A stretch of 34,676 bases of DNA from Mesobacillus subterraneus (GTDB lineage: Bacteria > Bacillota > Bacilli > Bacillales > Cytobacillaceae). The notes beneath the pieces were generated by a model. It was not told the DNA's origin and did not search any database. It saw only the letters and a list, made by a program, of their open reading frames with translations. Shown in pieces: positions 17,080 to 27,547 of this stretch. How positions within the stretch are numbered: position 1 is the first letter of the stretch; each line of letters starts with the position of its first letter. The translations under genes were made by a program, and so were the position numbers. Location of the stretch: NCBI RefSeq assembly GCF_000934845.1, contig NZ_JXIQ01000125.1, positions 1 through 34,676 of the forward strand, read 5' to 3'.

Positions 17080-19272
17080 TTAACTCATAACCCTTCTAAC
17101 CGCGTAAATATCGGGTATTTGTTTGATCCGGTCGACAACTTTTTGCAGATGGCTGACATTCAGGATGGCGATCGACATATTAATCGTAGCCATTTTATTT
17201 TTATCTGATTTACCGGAAACGGCAGTAATATTCGTCTTCGTTTCATTGACGGCATGCAGTACTTCGTTCAGCAAGCCTCTGCGGTCGTAACCGCTGATCT
17301 CAATATCGACATTGTATTCCTTCCGGTCATTAAGCGCTGTTTCCCATTCAACTGGGATCAGTCTGGCTTGAGCATCCTCTGTGTGGATGTTAGTGCAGTC
17401 GGAACGGTGAACAGATACACCCCTGCCTTTTGTGATGAAACCTACAATATCATCCCCAGGTACTGGATTACAGCAACGCGAAAGCCGGATCAGCAGATTG
17501 TCGATGCCAGATACCCGCACTCCTGATTCCCGTTTCTTTGCAGGCGTGAACGATTTAAGCTCGGAAACGGCATTCGAAATATCCTTTTCTTGCTCAAGGT
17601 CACGCTGCTTGCGAAGCTTTTCCGTCAGCCTGTTCGCTACCTGGAGCGCGGTGATGCCGTTATAGCCAATCGAGGCGAATAAATCCTCTTCATTGCTAAA
17701 ATTGAATTTCTCTGATACCTTTTTAAGGTTCTCAGAAGTTAGGATTTCTTTGACTTCAAAATCCAGATTGCGGATTTCTTTTTCTAAAAGCTCCCTGCCT
17801 TTTTCGACATTTTCATCTTTCTGCTGCTTTTTGAAAAATTGGCGAATTTTGTTTTTAGCCTGAGAGGTTTGCGCTAGCTTTAGCCAGTCCTTGCTTGGTC
17901 CGTAAGAATGTTTAGACGTAAGAATTTCAATGATATCCCCTGTCTTCAGCTGGTAATCAAGCGTGACCATTTTGCCATTCACTTTTGCACCAATCGTCTT
18001 GTTGCCGATTTCGGAATGAATCCGGTAGGCGAAATCGATTGGGACGGAACCCGCAGGCAATTCAATGACATCGCCTTTCGGGGTGAAAATAAATACCATA
18101 TCTGAGAATAAGTCTATTTTAAGAGACTCCATAAACTCTTCGGCATTCGCCGTATCATTTTGAAATTCAAGAATTTCCCTGAACCAGGATAGCTTCGTTT
18201 CAAAATTAGAGCTATCAGCAGGTTTGCCTTCTTTGTAAGCCCAGTGTGCAGCGACGCCGAATTCAGCGATTCGGTGCATTTCATCTGTCCGGATCTGGAC
18301 TTCGAGCGGATCCCCTTTAGGACCAATGACGGTAGTGTGCAGCGACTGGTACATATTCGGCTTGGGCATCGCAATATAATCCTTGAACCGTCCAGGCATT
18401 GGTTTCCAACAAGTATGGATAATTCCCAGAATCGCGTAACAGTCCTTAATGCTGTTGACTACAATCCTTACTGCCAGGAGGTCGTAGATTTCATTGAACT
18501 GCTTGTTTTGCAGCACCATTTTGCGATAGATGCTGTAAATATGCTTTGGCCTACCCGAAATTTCAGCCTTGATGGAAACTTCTTTCAGCCTTTGCTTCAC
18601 TTCTACGATGACTTCCTCCAGATACTGTTCGCGTTCTGCCCGCTTCTTTTTCATCAAATTAACGATTCGGTAGTATTGCTGCGGATTCAAATAGCGCAAG
18701 GCCGTATCTTCAAGCTCCCATTTGATCTTCGAAATACCGAGCCTGTGAGCGAGCGGGGCAAAAATTTCCAGCGTTTCATTGGAAATTCTGCGCTGCTTTT
18801 CACTTGGCAAATGCTTCAAAGTTCTCATATTATGAAGACGGTCTGCAAGCTTGATCAAAATGACACGAATATCCTGTGCCATTGCCACAAACATTTTCCG
18901 GTGATTTTCTGCCTGCTGTTCCTCATGTGACTTGTACTTAATTTTCCCCAGCTTCGTGACCCCATCTACAAGCATCGCCACTTCGTCGTTGAAGGCCACT
19001 TTTAAATCATCAAGCGTCACATCCGTGTCTTCGACGACATCGTGAAGAAAACCGGCAGCCACCGTTGCTGGATCCATCTCAAGGTCAGCAAGGATGCCCG
19101 CTACTTGAATCGGATGGATTATATACGGTTCTCCCGACTTCCTGAATTGATCGTGATGAGCCTTTTTGGCGAACTCATATGCCTTCCTAACCAATTCAAC
19201 ATGTCGATCATTTAAATATAATTTTGTACAGTCAATGACTTGTTCAGCTGTCATTACCTGGTCATTCGCCAT
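17080..19272 (-). CDS. relA: Bifunctional (p)ppGpp synthetase/hydrolase Rel
   Basis: The 730-residue enzyme is the stringent-response alarmone synthetase and hydrolase. The HD hydrolase domain keeps His53, His77-Asp78 (HDVVEDT) and Asp144. The synthetase domain has the bifunctional-type motif RFKD (295-298) followed by [19 protein letters not shown] domain (about 390-455, [24 protein letters not shown]), a zinc-finger/helical region with the CC pair ([11 protein letters not shown]) and a C-terminal ACT domain complete the full-length form. Both activities should be intact. ATG at 19272 follows AGGTGA. It has its own sigma-A promoter and a leader of about 115 nt. Confidence 0.97.
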   Translation of the reverse strand: MANDQVMTAEQVIDCTKLYLNDRHVELVRKAYEFAKKAHHDQFRKSGEPYIIHPIQVAGILADLEMDPATVAAGFLHDVVEDTDVTLDDLKVAFNDEVAMLVDGVTKLGKIKYKSHEEQQAENHRKMFVAMAQDIRVILIKLADRLHNMRTLKHLPSEKQRRISNETLEIFAPLAHRLGISKIKWELEDTALRYLNPQQYYRIVNLMKKKRAEREQYLEEVIVEVKQRLKEVSIKAEISGRPKHIYSIYRKMVLQNKQFNEIYDLLAVRIVVNSIKDCYAILGIIHTCWKPMPGRFKDYIAMPKPNMYQSLHTTVIGPKGDPLEVQIRTDEMHRIAEFGVAAHWAYKEGKPADSSNFETKLSWFREILEFQNDTANAEEFMESLKIDLFSDMVFIFTPKGDVIELPAGSVPIDFAYRIHSEIGNKTIGAKVNGKMVTLDYQLKTGDIIEILTSKHSYGPSKDWLKLAQTSQAKNKIRQFFKKQQKDENVEKGRELLEKEIRNLDFEVKEILTSENLKKVSEKFNFSNEEDLFASIGYNGITALQVANRLTEKLRKQRDLEQEKDISNAVSELKSFTPAKKRESGVRVSGIDNLLIRLSRCCNPVPGDDIVGFITKGRGVSVHRSDCTNIHTEDAQARLIPVEWETALNDRKEYNVDIEISGYDRRGLLNEVLHAVNETKTNITAVSGKSDKNKMATINMSIAILNVSHLQKVVDRIKQIPDIYAVRRVMS

Positions 19273-19400
19273 AGGATCACCTAATTTAAATTTCTATATA
19301 TTTTAACCCGCTTTGAAGATTACCAGCGGGCACAGAGAAAAAATGACATGTACAAGAAATCCTTTTAAATACAATAACTATTCTTATAAGGATTGTTACT

Positions 19401-19429
19401 ATTATCAAAGAAAAAAGCAAAGATGTAAA
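19401..19429 (-). promoter_or_regulatory. Sigma-A promoter of relA
   Basis: Minus strand TTTACA (19424-19429), 17 bp, GATAAT (19401-19406). The transcribed leader before relA contains two inverted repeats, AATCCTT/AAGGATT with a long loop and CCCGCT/AGCGGG (19307-19312, 19325-19330). Neither is an obvious terminator. The rest of the 355-bp relA-apt gap holds a 12-bp tandem duplication and the apt terminator. Confidence 0.75.
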
Positions 19430-19489
19430 GAGAAAGGGAGATAATTTACAGCAAAAATTAAAAAAATTGTCGAAAGATCGTCCATTTCC

Positions 19490-19513
19490 GCTATTAGGAT
19501 AGCTATTAGGATA
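19490..19513. repeat. 12-bp perfect tandem duplication
   Basis: GCTATTAGGATA occurs twice head to tail (19490-19501, 19502-19513) in the relA-apt gap. It is followed by a small GGGAA-CCG-TTCCC hairpin. It looks like a simple slippage duplication. Confidence 0.8.
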
Positions 19514-19588
19514 GAGGGAACCGTTCCCATTTCCCTTTTTTAAACGGCTTGTGTTAATTTTCGTTCCTGGGCTTCGCTGACACCTCCG

Positions 19589-19620
19589 AAAAAAGAAAAG
19601 GCACCCCGCAAGGAAGCGCC
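19589..19620 (-). terminator. Probable terminator after apt
   Basis: Read on the minus strand, a GC-rich hairpin GGCGC...GTGCC (19600-19620) is followed by a long T-rich run (TTTTCTTTTTT, 19589-19599), seven bases after the apt stop. Confidence 0.65.
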
Positions 19621-19627
19621 CGTGTGA

Positions 19628-20140
19628 TTAAAATTCCATTAGTGTGAGTACATCATAGCCTTCAAGCTTTTTGCGGCCGTCCAAATAAGTAAGTTCAATC
19701 AGGAATGCGATGCCAGCTACGATTCCGCCTAGTTCTTCCACTAGCTTGATCGTTGCTTCAATTGTTCCTCCAGTGGCGAGTAGGTCGTCGGTAATCAAGA
19801 CCCTTTGTCCTGGCTTGATAGCATCTCTGTGAATCGTTAACACATCGCTGCCATACTCTAGTCCATAATTGACTTTGATGGTCTCGCGCGGAAGCTTCCC
19901 ATCCTTCCTTACTGGCGCAAAGCCTACCCCATGTGCATAGGCAACTGGGCAGCCGATAATAAAACCGCGGGCTTCCGGACCAACTACCAGGTCAATTTGT
20001 TTATCTCGGGCATAGGCCACAATTTGGTCTGTTGCATATCTATAGGCATCGCCGTTGTCCATTAAAGTGGTGATGTCCTTAAAGTTAATGCCAGGCTTTG
20101 GCCAATCGGGAACGATTGTTACGAATTGTTTTAAATCCAT
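19628..20140 (-). CDS. apt: Adenine phosphoribosyltransferase
   Basis: The 170-residue purine-salvage enzyme converts adenine and PRPP to AMP. The PRPP-binding motif [13 protein letters not shown] is at residues 114-126, and the GPEARGF loop near 54 is typical. It overlaps the end of recJ by ten bases (20131-20140), so the two are translationally coupled. GAGGAGG lies ten bases before the ATG, inside recJ. This recJ-apt order is standard in Bacilli. Confidence 0.97.
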   Translation of the reverse strand: MDLKQFVTIVPDWPKPGINFKDITTLMDNGDAYRYATDQIVAYARDKQIDLVVGPEARGFIIGCPVAYAHGVGFAPVRKDGKLPRETIKVNYGLEYGSDVLTIHRDAIKPGQRVLITDDLLATGGTIEATIKLVEELGGIVAGIAFLIELTYLDGRKKLEGYDVLTLMEF

Positions 20141-22500
20141 CGAATAATTGCCTCCTCATTTTTCACCGACTCTTGAACGAATTGGTCTAGCCAATTTTTC
20201 AATTGCTCATATGATGAATATAGCAATTCGTTTTCAAGAGTGAATGCTTGCACCTTGTGCTGATATGTTATGGATTCAGTAAGATCCCTTTTCGGGACAT
20301 TTTCTTTTAGTGAAATAAACCCATTGTTTATTTTAACAAAATCTAGTTCAAAAAACACCTGTGACATATATTCTACAGTCTCTTTTGTCCATCCCCGATA
20401 CTTGGCTAATTCAGTGCCATATCGTTTTAGATCGAAAGGGCCTTTTTTGGCAAGAAAACTGTAAAACCATTTGAAGTGATCCCTCGTCGGCAATGTCGTA
20501 AAGAATTCACCGTTTTCTTTATGAAAATAAACATAGATTCTTCCGGGACTCTTTTTCATAAATAGCCTTTTGAGAATATCTTTGTTAGGAGGCAAGTCCA
20601 AAAGGACGACGAATGAATCGTTTAACTCCATCTGCTCCGCCTGTTCGTTGCTCGTTACAAGCTGCAGTGAATCTCCGATGATTGGCGAAAACGTATTGGC
20701 CAATTCAGCATGAAAATAGATCCAGTGAACAGGCTGGTCGTCTGGAATCATGGCTGGGAGCTTTTCGATATTTCTTGAGTTTCTCCTATCAAATAGCTGC
20801 CAGGATCGGACGGCCAAATCCTTTAGGAAAATCTGCGGCTTTTTGATATTGTTCCATTCGTTGATGGATAATTCGCCAATGACCGAGAGCTTAGAGCTCG
20901 GCGAAATATGATCATGCAAATAGCCTAAACCGAAGCCGATGCCCTCAATAAGACTGCCATCCTCTTCGAGCGCCAGTTTGAGATGGGATTGGTCAGCCCC
21001 TATTTTCCTGATGGTCGAAATATTCGCCCCCTCAATCAGCACCTTCGGTTTTGGATTGCTGACACCGTATGGGGAAAGAAGGCCAAGTTCCTTAATCGTT
21101 TCAATCGTAATCTCTTGGACAGGCAAATTGGCATCCACATGGACAATCGGAGTGAAATCTTCTTCCTTCAACTGCATTTTTGCCCGTGCATTCAGTCGGG
21201 ACCTTAATTCCTCTACATCCTTAAGTTCCAGTGTCATCCCAGCAGCCATAGGGTGCCCGCCAAAATGAGGAAGGATATCCCGGCAGGTTGATAGGTTTGC
21301 AAAAAGGTCAAAGCCGGCAATACTTCGGGCAGACCCCTTTGCGAGCCCTTTTTCCTCATCAAAACTGAGCACAATCGTTGGCCGATAATACTTTTCTACG
21401 AGTTTTGAAGCTACAATTCCAATAACACCGGCGTTCCAGCCTGCCTTGCCAATAACAAGAACGGAATTATCTTTTATTGGATAGTGTAACTCCACCTCTG
21501 CAACTGCTTCTTCCGTAATTTTGGAAACGATAGCTTGGCGTTCGCTGTTGATCGAATCAATTTCCTTGGCGAGCATCATTGCTTCTTCCGGTTCAGACGT
21601 CATCATTAATTGCACTGCAGGATCTGCACTGCCTAATCGGCCAGCAGCATTAATACGGGGCCCGATCATGAATCCAATCGTTTCTTCATCAATTGATGAC
21701 CGGTCCGTTTTGGCGATCTTAAGCAGTGCAATTAAGCCCGGTGTCTGGCTTGTCTTTAATTTTTCTATTCCTTTTATGGCGATCAGTCTGTTTTCGCCTA
21801 GCAAAGGAACTAGATCGGCAATCGTCCCGATTGCAGCAAACTCCAGCAAATGCTCAGGAAGTCTTCCTAGCAAAGCGTGAGCCACCTTGAATGCTACACC
21901 AACACCAGCCAAATCTTTGAAAGGATAATTGCTTTCTTTTAGTTTTGGATGAATGATAGCAAACGCATCAGGCAAAACCGGACCCGGTTCATGATGATCC
22001 GTTATAATCAGATCGATGCCTAAATCGCTGGCAATATTTGCTTCATGAATGGCAGCAATCCCAGTATCGACTGTGATAATCAGCCTGATTCCGTTCTCTG
22101 CAGCCAAGCTGAACGCCTTTTCATTCGGGCCATACCCTTCTGTAAAACGGTTCGGAATATAATAATCTACGTTCGCTCCCATTTCATGTAGGGCTTTCAT
22201 CATGACTGTTGTACTGCTGACACCATCTGCATCGTAATCTCCAAATACCCAGATCGGTTCCTGTGTTTCTACTGCCTTTTTGATCCTTTCAACTGCTTTC
22301 CCCATATCGTTCAACAAAAAAGGGTCATGAAACTTGCCTTTTTGTGCATATAAAAAATACCGGGCATCTTCCACGGTATCCAATCCGCGATTGACTAGCA
22401 ATGTAGCAGTCAAATTCGTTATCTTCAGGTCTTTTGCAAGGGACTCTATTTTGATGCGGTCCGATTCCTTGATGATCCACCTTGATTTTGGTTTTAACAT
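20131..22500 (-). CDS. recJ: Single-stranded-DNA-specific exonuclease RecJ
   Basis: The 789-residue 5'-3' ssDNA exonuclease functions in recombination and mismatch/base repair. It has the DHH-family motifs DYDADG (residues 88-93) and DHH (168-170), the DHHA1 motif GGHPMAAGM, an OB-fold, and the long Firmicute-specific C-terminal extension. I set the start at ATG 22500 ([10 protein letters not shown]), with AGAGGTGA just upstream. The open frame extends 19 codons further, but that segment (Cys-rich) overlaps the promoter and ribosome site. Total length agrees with about 786 residues in B. subtilis. Confidence 0.95.
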   Translation of the reverse strand: MLKPKSRWIIKESDRIKIESLAKDLKITNLTATLLVNRGLDTVEDARYFLYAQKGKFHDPFLLNDMGKAVERIKKAVETQEPIWVFGDYDADGVSSTTVMMKALHEMGANVDYYIPNRFTEGYGPNEKAFSLAAENGIRLIITVDTGIAAIHEANIASDLGIDLIITDHHEPGPVLPDAFAIIHPKLKESNYPFKDLAGVGVAFKVAHALLGRLPEHLLEFAAIGTIADLVPLLGENRLIAIKGIEKLKTSQTPGLIALLKIAKTDRSSIDEETIGFMIGPRINAAGRLGSADPAVQLMMTSEPEEAMMLAKEIDSINSERQAIVSKITEEAVAEVELHYPIKDNSVLVIGKAGWNAGVIGIVASKLVEKYYRPTIVLSFDEEKGLAKGSARSIAGFDLFANLSTCRDILPHFGGHPMAAGMTLELKDVEELRSRLNARAKMQLKEEDFTPIVHVDANLPVQEITIETIKELGLLSPYGVSNPKPKVLIEGANISTIRKIGADQSHLKLALEEDGSLIEGIGFGLGYLHDHISPSSKLSVIGELSINEWNNIKKPQIFLKDLAVRSWQLFDRRNSRNIEKLPAMIPDDQPVHWIYFHAELANTFSPIIGDSLQLVTSNEQAEQMELNDSFVVLLDLPPNKDILKRLFMKKSPGRIYVYFHKENGEFFTTLPTRDHFKWFYSFLAKKGPFDLKRYGTELAKYRGWTKETVEYMSQVFFELDFVKINNGFISLKENVPKRDLTESITYQHKVQAFTLENELLYSSYEQLKNWLDQFVQESVKNEEAIIRWI

Positions 22501-22522
22501 ACGTTCACCTCTTAGCCTTTTC

Positions 22523-22551
22523 ATTATACAAAAGCATGGGCATGGTTTCAA
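22523..22551 (-). promoter_or_regulatory. Sigma-A promoter of recJ-apt
   Basis: Minus strand TTGAAA (22546-22551), 17 bp, TATAAT (22523-22528), placed between the lapA-like gene's terminator and recJ. It supports separate transcription of recJ-apt and the ATG 22500 start. Confidence 0.85.
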
Positions 22552-22605
22552 TGACAATCAAGGATAATCGACTTTTTAATTTCGCAAAAGGAAACACCAA
22601 ATACA

Positions 22606-22636
22606 AAAATGGCAGCCTTTTTCAGGCTGCCATTTT
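22606..22636 (-). terminator. Terminator after the lapA-like gene
   Basis: Perfect 13-bp arms AAAATGGCAGCCT / AGGCTGCCATTTT (22606-22618, 22624-22636) with a five-base loop and flanking T run on the minus strand. Confidence 0.9.
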
Positions 22637-22644
22637 GCGAGATA

Positions 22645-22962
22645 TCAATGAATATCTTGAATTTGTTGTTCTTGTTCTTGTTCCAGCGGAGTTGATTCCT
22701 TTTGAGCTAACTGTTCCTCTAATGACCTGTTTTGCTTTTTCAAAGTCTTTACCTCACGTTGAAGGACAAACATTCTGAACAAGCCTACTGAACCAACAAT
22801 GATTCCACCCATCAATACTGAACCAAGAATGATGAGAATCAGCGGCCACTTTGCTTGGCCAAATAAATAATTCACCGTTACCGAGTCGACATTGATGACA
22901 GCAAAAACGGCAACTATTAATGCAAAAGCAAGCCCTAGCAGCAACGTCCATTGAAACTTCAT
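22645..22962 (-). CDS. yrvD: LapA-domain (DUF1049) membrane protein, YrvD-like
   Basis: A 105-residue protein with two membrane helices (about residues 5-25 and 40-63) typical of the LapA/DUF1049 family, the second rich in glycine. A cytoplasmic coiled coil follows (LQREVKTLKKQNRSLEEQLAQ, 67-87), then a Gln/Glu tail. In other bacteria the family relates to lipopolysaccharide assembly; in Firmicutes the role is unknown. GGGAGGG precedes ATG 22962. It lies 96 bp downstream of secDF and is closed by a strong terminator. B. subtilis has yrvC between these genes as I recall; nothing like it is here. Confidence 0.8.
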   Translation of the reverse strand: MKFQWTLLLGLAFALIVAVFAVINVDSVTVNYLFGQAKWPLILIILGSVLMGGIIVGSVGLFRMFVLQREVKTLKKQNRSLEEQLAQKESTPLEQEQEQQIQDIH

Positions 22963-23058
22963 GTATTTCCCTCCCTTTTATTTTCTGTAATCTTCTCGCG
23001 AACTGTTCAATCTATCCGGCCAACCATCTGGAAAAAAGCCGAGAATTTTTGTTCATCC

Positions 23059-25329
23059 TTACACTTGTGGCTCATCTGAATAGACTTTCTTTTCCTTATA
23101 AGTCTTAATGGTGCCCTTCTTCTTAAGTTCTTTGTTCTTCCATCCATACCATAGCTGAGCAGCAAGGAAAACGGATGAATAGGTACCGGAGATCAGCCCG
23201 ATTAATAACGCAAACGAGAAATTCCATATTGAGTTACTCCCAAAAATCAGGAGAGCTATTACAGTAATTACAACAGTGAGAACCGTGTTGACTGAACGGC
23301 CAAGCGTTTGACGCAGCGAAGAATTCACAATATCTTTAATTTCTTCAGATGTTCTCAAGCGTTTCTTTTTCTCCATATTTTCACGCATGCGGTCGAATGT
23401 AACGATGGTATCATTTATCGAATAACCGACGATGGTAAGAATCGCTGCAATGAACGTTATATCCACTTCTAGTCTTGTAATACTAAAAACAGCAATAACA
23501 AAGAATGCATCGTGCAGCAAGGCTAAAATTGCCGCGATCGCCATTTTTGCTTCAAATCTGACCGTTACATAAATAATGATTCCGATTGCAGCAATGACCA
23601 ATGCAATCATTGCATTTTTAGCCAGCTCTTTTCCAATGGTAGGCGAAACTGTACCGATATTTGGTTCTGATCCGAATTCTTCTCTCAACTGCGATTTGAG
23701 GTTGGAAATTTCCTCTTTGTTTAAAACATCTTTAAATCTTGCTACTCCAATTTCCCCATTATCTCCTGAGATTACGATATCGTCCGTCACGATATTTGCC
23801 TTAGCAAGCCCTGTCTTTACCTGTTCAGTAGTCAGCCTGCTGTCAGATAGAATTTCAACTCTTGTTCCGCTGGCAAAGTCAATACCCAAGTTCAACCGGA
23901 AGGCAATCACGACAACGATCCCAATCCCGATTAAAATCGCCGATGCAGTAAAATACTTTTTGCGATGTTTCACAAAATCGAATCGATCAAATTTTGTTTT
24001 AAGATCAATCGGATCCAAACCTTCGGAAAGTTGATGAACTTCTTCTTTCTTTACACCAAACAGCCATAGTTTATTGTTAAACAAACCACTGTTGACTAAT
24101 AGTCCTAGAAATAGTCGAGTAGCATAAACGGCCGTAATGAAGCTCGCAAGAATGCTAAGGATCAACATGGTTGCAAAGCCTTTTACTGAGCTTGTCCCAT
24201 ATGCAAACAGGACAATTGCGGCCAGTAGTGTAGTCAAGTTCGCATCCAAAATGGTCGATAATGAGCCCTTGCTTCCCGCTTCGAATGCTGCCTTGATTTT
24301 TCTGCCTACTTTTATTTCTTCTTTAATGCGTTCATACGTGATAATATTGGCGTCTACTGCCATCCCCACTCCGAGGATCAAAGCTGCAATACCTGGTAGT
24401 GTCAATACACCATTCATCCAATCAAATATCAATAAGATTAGATAAATGTAAATCGATAAGGTAACAATTGCCACCATGCCAGGCAAACGGTAGTAAAACA
24501 GCATGAAAAGGAATATTGCTGCAACGCCAACGATGCCAGCTAAAATGGTTTGATTTAATGCTTGTTCACCGAATTTGGCGCCAACGGATGTGGAATAAGT
24601 TTCTGTCAGATGAACCGGCAGGGAACCCGCGTTAAGGAGGGACGCAAGCTGTTGTGCCTCCTCAATTGTAAAGGTACCGGTGATTTCCACATTCTTTTGA
24701 TTCAGGATTTGATCTACATTAGGATTAGAAAGAAATTTAGGGTTTGGTTTCATTCTTTCTTCTTTGTAGGAATCCTTGCCTTCTTCAAAGTCCAGCCAGA
24801 TGATCAGTTGATTATCAGGTGCCATATCACGGATTTCTTTTGTGACTTTCCCGAATTGATCTCCATCTTTTAACGTGATTGAGATGCTTGGTTTGTTTTG
24901 TGAGTCAAAGCTTTGCTTCGCCCCATTTTCCTCCAGATCACCGCCATCCATCATGACGCGGTCGTTCACGTCGCGGAAAGTAAGATTCGCTTCTGTAGAA
25001 AGGATTTCTCGTGCCTTATTTTGATCCTTTACCCCAGCTAGCTGTACTCGAATCCGATCTTCGCCTTCTATTTGAATGTTCGGTTCGCTTACACCAAGAA
25101 CGTTAATCCTTCGTTCCAGTGCGTCCGCAGTACTTTTTAAGGTTTCCTTGTCGACTTTTTGCCCTTCTTTTCCATTAAGCGGCGTCACTTCATAGAGCAC
25201 TTCAAAACCACCCTGCAAATCGAGGCCAAGGTTTATATTCTTCAATATATTCTGAGTTGTTGCACCCATGGCGCTACCAATGAAAATAATCAGTAAAAAG
25301 AAGGCCAAGATGCGGCTGCGTTTTCCCAT
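23059..25329 (-). CDS. secDF: Fused protein translocase subunit SecDF
   Basis: This 756-residue single-chain SecD-SecF fusion is the usual Bacillus form. It uses the proton gradient to help pull preproteins through SecYEG. The SecD half has a first membrane helix (residues 7-24), DLQGGFEVLYEV (37-48), a large extracellular P1 region to about residue 255, and GMAVDANIITYER (322-334). The SecF half starts near 430 and contains the second conserved motif GYSINDTIVTFDRMREN. About twelve membrane helices are expected. AAGGAGG precedes ATG 25329. YajC is encoded 2.7 kb away. Confidence 0.97.
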   Translation of the reverse strand: MGKRSRILAFFLLIIFIGSAMGATTQNILKNINLGLDLQGGFEVLYEVTPLNGKEGQKVDKETLKSTADALERRINVLGVSEPNIQIEGEDRIRVQLAGVKDQNKAREILSTEANLTFRDVNDRVMMDGGDLEENGAKQSFDSQNKPSISITLKDGDQFGKVTKEIRDMAPDNQLIIWLDFEEGKDSYKEERMKPNPKFLSNPNVDQILNQKNVEITGTFTIEEAQQLASLLNAGSLPVHLTETYSTSVGAKFGEQALNQTILAGIVGVAAIFLFMLFYYRLPGMVAIVTLSIYIYLILLIFDWMNGVLTLPGIAALILGVGMAVDANIITYERIKEEIKVGRKIKAAFEAGSKGSLSTILDANLTTLLAAIVLFAYGTSSVKGFATMLILSILASFITAVYATRLFLGLLVNSGLFNNKLWLFGVKKEEVHQLSEGLDPIDLKTKFDRFDFVKHRKKYFTASAILIGIGIVVVIAFRLNLGIDFASGTRVEILSDSRLTTEQVKTGLAKANIVTDDIVISGDNGEIGVARFKDVLNKEEISNLKSQLREEFGSEPNIGTVSPTIGKELAKNAMIALVIAAIGIIIYVTVRFEAKMAIAAILALLHDAFFVIAVFSITRLEVDITFIAAILTIVGYSINDTIVTFDRMRENMEKKKRLRTSEEIKDIVNSSLRQTLGRSVNTVLTVVITVIALLIFGSNSIWNFSFALLIGLISGTYSSVFLAAQLWYGWKNKELKKKGTIKTYKEKKVYSDEPQV

Positions 25330-25409
25330 TATGTAAAAATCCTCCTTATTCTTTCCTGTGCCAGACAGTTCACCGTACTATTAAAAAACAATCAATTTAC
25401 AGCATTCTA

Positions 25410-25438
25410 ATTATGTATCAGTTTAAAAAAACTGTCAA
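25410..25438 (-). promoter_or_regulatory. Sigma-A promoter of secDF
   Basis: Minus strand TTGACA (25433-25438), 17 bp, CATAAT (25410-25415), about 80 bp upstream of secDF. Confidence 0.85.
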
Positions 25439-25491
25439 TGAAGCTTTTCAGATTCTCATTCAGCGAAGTTCTTTTGTTCGTTCCTCCTCCG

Positions 25492-25788
25492 TTACTTCAG
25501 CAATTTGTTCATCTCTTCTTCATTATCCAATGCCAAATCGCCAAGTTTGAACGCTTCGACAGTGGTGAAATTCATCACATCGCCGATTTTTGCGGACAGA
25601 ATGTCGGCAACGATTTCATATAGTTGGATGTCAGCCTTTGGTTTTTTCCACTTTTTCTTTGTTAGGTAAAGCCATAGTTCCGGTCCTTTCACTTGTTCAT
25701 ATCCGAATAGTTTGAACTCCTCGATTTTGCTTTCTAAAGCTGGCTTCACTTGCTTGTAATATCGTCCATACTGATGGGTTTGTTCCAT
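25492..25788 (-). CDS. comN: Post-transcriptional regulator ComN (YrzD)
   Basis: A 98-residue soluble protein of the Bacillus post-transcriptional regulator family. B. subtilis ComN (YrzD) controls comE mRNA and localises to the division site and poles with MinJ/DivIVA. The sequence is charged and helical, with the family-like segment LWLYLTKKKWKKPKADIQLYEIVADILS (residues 38-65). It matches by length and by position between secDF and spoVB. AGGAGG lies seven bases before ATG 25788. It is upstream of secDF, which has its own promoter. Confidence 0.85.
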   Translation of the reverse strand: MEQTHQYGRYYKQVKPALESKIEEFKLFGYEQVKGPELWLYLTKKKWKKPKADIQLYEIVADILSAKIGDVMNFTTVEAFKLGDLALDNEEEMNKLLK

Positions 25789-25838
25789 CGCAAGGCCTCC
25801 TATTCCAAATTTTCAAGCCTTTTAAAATTTTAACCTTG

Positions 25839-25868
25839 TCATGCTTTGTCCACTTTCCTGCATATAGT
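25839..25868 (+). promoter_or_regulatory. Candidate sigma-E promoter of spoVB
   Basis: TCATGCT (25839-25845), 15 bp, CATATAGT (25861-25868) resembles the mother-cell sigma-E consensus (kmATATT and CATACAnT): 5 of 7 and 7 of 8 positions. It lies 45 bp upstream of spoVB, a sigma-E gene in B. subtilis. Confidence 0.45.
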
Positions 25869-25912
25869 TAATTGTATAGGAAATATGCACATTTGAGAAG
25901 GCAGGGAGCGGA

Positions 25913-27487
25913 ATGTCTAAATTTTTAAAAGGAACTTTTATTTTGCTGGCAGCCGGGCTCGTAACAAGGGTTCTCGGTTTTATAAATCGGATTGTCATTG
26001 CCCGTTTCATTGGTGAGGAGGGTGTTGGTCTCTATATGATGGCCTTTCCAACTCTGGTTTTAGTGGTGACCATCACCCAGTTGGGCCTCCCGGTCGCAAT
26101 TTCAAAAAATGTTGCGGAGGCTGAAGCAAGAGGCGATTTCCCGAAAATCAAAAAGATACTTGTCGTTTCACTCGCCACGACGATCTCATTGTCGATTTTA
26201 TTTACACCTGCCCTAATTTTCCTAGCCCCATACCTGTCAGAAACATTATTCACAGACCCAAGAACCCAGTGGCCGCTTCTGGCAATCGCTCCCATTGTCC
26301 CGGTAGTAGCAATTTCTTCCGTTCTGCGCGGCTACTTCCAAGGCAGACAGAACATGAGACCTTCTGCGATTTCTCAGGTGATTGAACAACTTGTCAGAAT
26401 CACATTGATAGCGGTTTTGACCAAAACATTCATCCCTTATGGAATAGAGTATGCAGCTGCAGGCGCGATGATCGCTTCCGTGATCGGGGAGCTCGTTTCC
26501 TTGATTTACTTAATGACCACTTTTAAACTTCGAAAAAAATTCAGATTGCGGAAAAACTTTTTCCAGTATGTCCAAAATGGACAATCCACCTTCCATGACT
26601 TAATGAAGATTGCCCTGCCTACAACAGGGTCAAGGTTAATTGGATCTGTTTCCTGGTTTTTTGAACCGATCGTCGTTGCCCACAGTCTTGCAATTGCAGG
26701 TGTGGCGGCTGTCGCGGCAACCAAACAATATGGTGCTTTAACGGGCTTTGCAATGCCATTGTTGCTATTGCCATCCTTCATTACTTATTCTCTGTCTACC
26801 TCTTTAGTCCCGGCAATCAGTGAAGCGAATTCCCGCAAGAACATGAAGGTGATTGAACACCTCTTGCAGCAATCATTGCGATTTTCTCTGTTAACTGGCG
26901 GGCTCGCTATCGTCGTTTTATACGTATTGGCCGAACCTTTAATGACCTTGATGTACGGGACAGCAAATGGTTCAGCCTTCATCAAGCTGATGGCACCATT
27001 CTTCCTGTTCTACTATTTTCAGGGTCCGCTCCAGGCAGCACTTCAGGCTCTTGATTTAGCAAGGGCTGCGATGATAAACAGCCTGATTGGAAATCTTGCG
27101 AAAACGGCAGTGATCTTCCTGTTGGCAAGTCAGCCTGCATTCGGCATCAATGGGGTCGCCCTTGGAATGGTCATGGGAATCGTCCTGATCACACTTCTCC
27201 ATTTTGCAACGATGCTTAAGGCCGTTTCCTTCACGTTTTACGTAAAAGATTATCTAAAGCTTTTTGCCATCATCCTTGTTTCAGGCTCGTTTGGCTATCT
27301 ACTTTGGGATTGGCAGGATCCCCGTCTGGGACTTGCGATAAATATTTTCATCAATGCAGGGGCAGCGACCACTCTGTATTTATCGCTTTCTGTTGTTCTT
27401 GGTTTAATCAGGAAAAGTGAGCTTATCAAACTGCAATCAGTTGCTAAATCTTTGTTTACATCTGATTCTAAATTTCCATTTTCCTGA
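25913..27487 (+). CDS. spoVB: Stage V sporulation protein B (MOP-superfamily flippase)
   Basis: A 524-residue polytopic membrane protein of the MATE/MOP polysaccharide-flippase superfamily, with about 14 hydrophobic segments across its length. SpoVB is needed for spore cortex synthesis and is a relative of MurJ, thought to flip lipid-linked peptidoglycan precursors in the mother cell. The N-terminus FLKGTFILLAAGLVTRVLGF is typical, and the central GSRLIGSVSWFFEPIVVA region matches the family as I know it. GGGAGCGG sits immediately before ATG 25913. The gene is convergent with nothing nearby and is followed 60 bp later by yrzE in the same direction. Confidence 0.93.
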   Translation: MSKFLKGTFILLAAGLVTRVLGFINRIVIARFIGEEGVGLYMMAFPTLVLVVTITQLGLPVAISKNVAEAEARGDFPKIKKILVVSLATTISLSILFTPALIFLAPYLSETLFTDPRTQWPLLAIAPIVPVVAISSVLRGYFQGRQNMRPSAISQVIEQLVRITLIAVLTKTFIPYGIEYAAAGAMIASVIGELVSLIYLMTTFKLRKKFRLRKNFFQYVQNGQSTFHDLMKIALPTTGSRLIGSVSWFFEPIVVAHSLAIAGVAAVAATKQYGALTGFAMPLLLLPSFITYSLSTSLVPAISEANSRKNMKVIEHLLQQSLRFSLLTGGLAIVVLYVLAEPLMTLMYGTANGSAFIKLMAPFFLFYYFQGPLQAALQALDLARAAMINSLIGNLAKTAVIFLLASQPAFGINGVALGMVMGIVLITLLHFATMLKAVSFTFYVKDYLKLFAIILVSGSFGYLLWDWQDPRLGLAINIFINAGAATTLYLSLSVVLGLIRKSELIKLQSVAKSLFTSDSKFPFS

Positions 27488-27547
27488 ATATGCTTGGACT
27501 AGGGTTTTCCCTGTTGCAGTGAATCAGACTAGAGAGGAGAGGGGTTA

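Noticed and set aside
19500-19550. GGGAA-CCG-TTCCC hairpin with T run as a plus-strand terminator
   Set aside because: No plus-strand gene lies upstream to terminate, and the stem is only five base pairs.
22501-22557. Longer N-terminus of RecJ
   Set aside because: The extra codons overlap the -10 box and ribosome site of recJ and are Cys-rich, unlike the family.
22976-23020. CGAACTGTTCA-like sequence near 23000 as an SOS box
   Set aside because: The half-sites lack the required four-base spacing.
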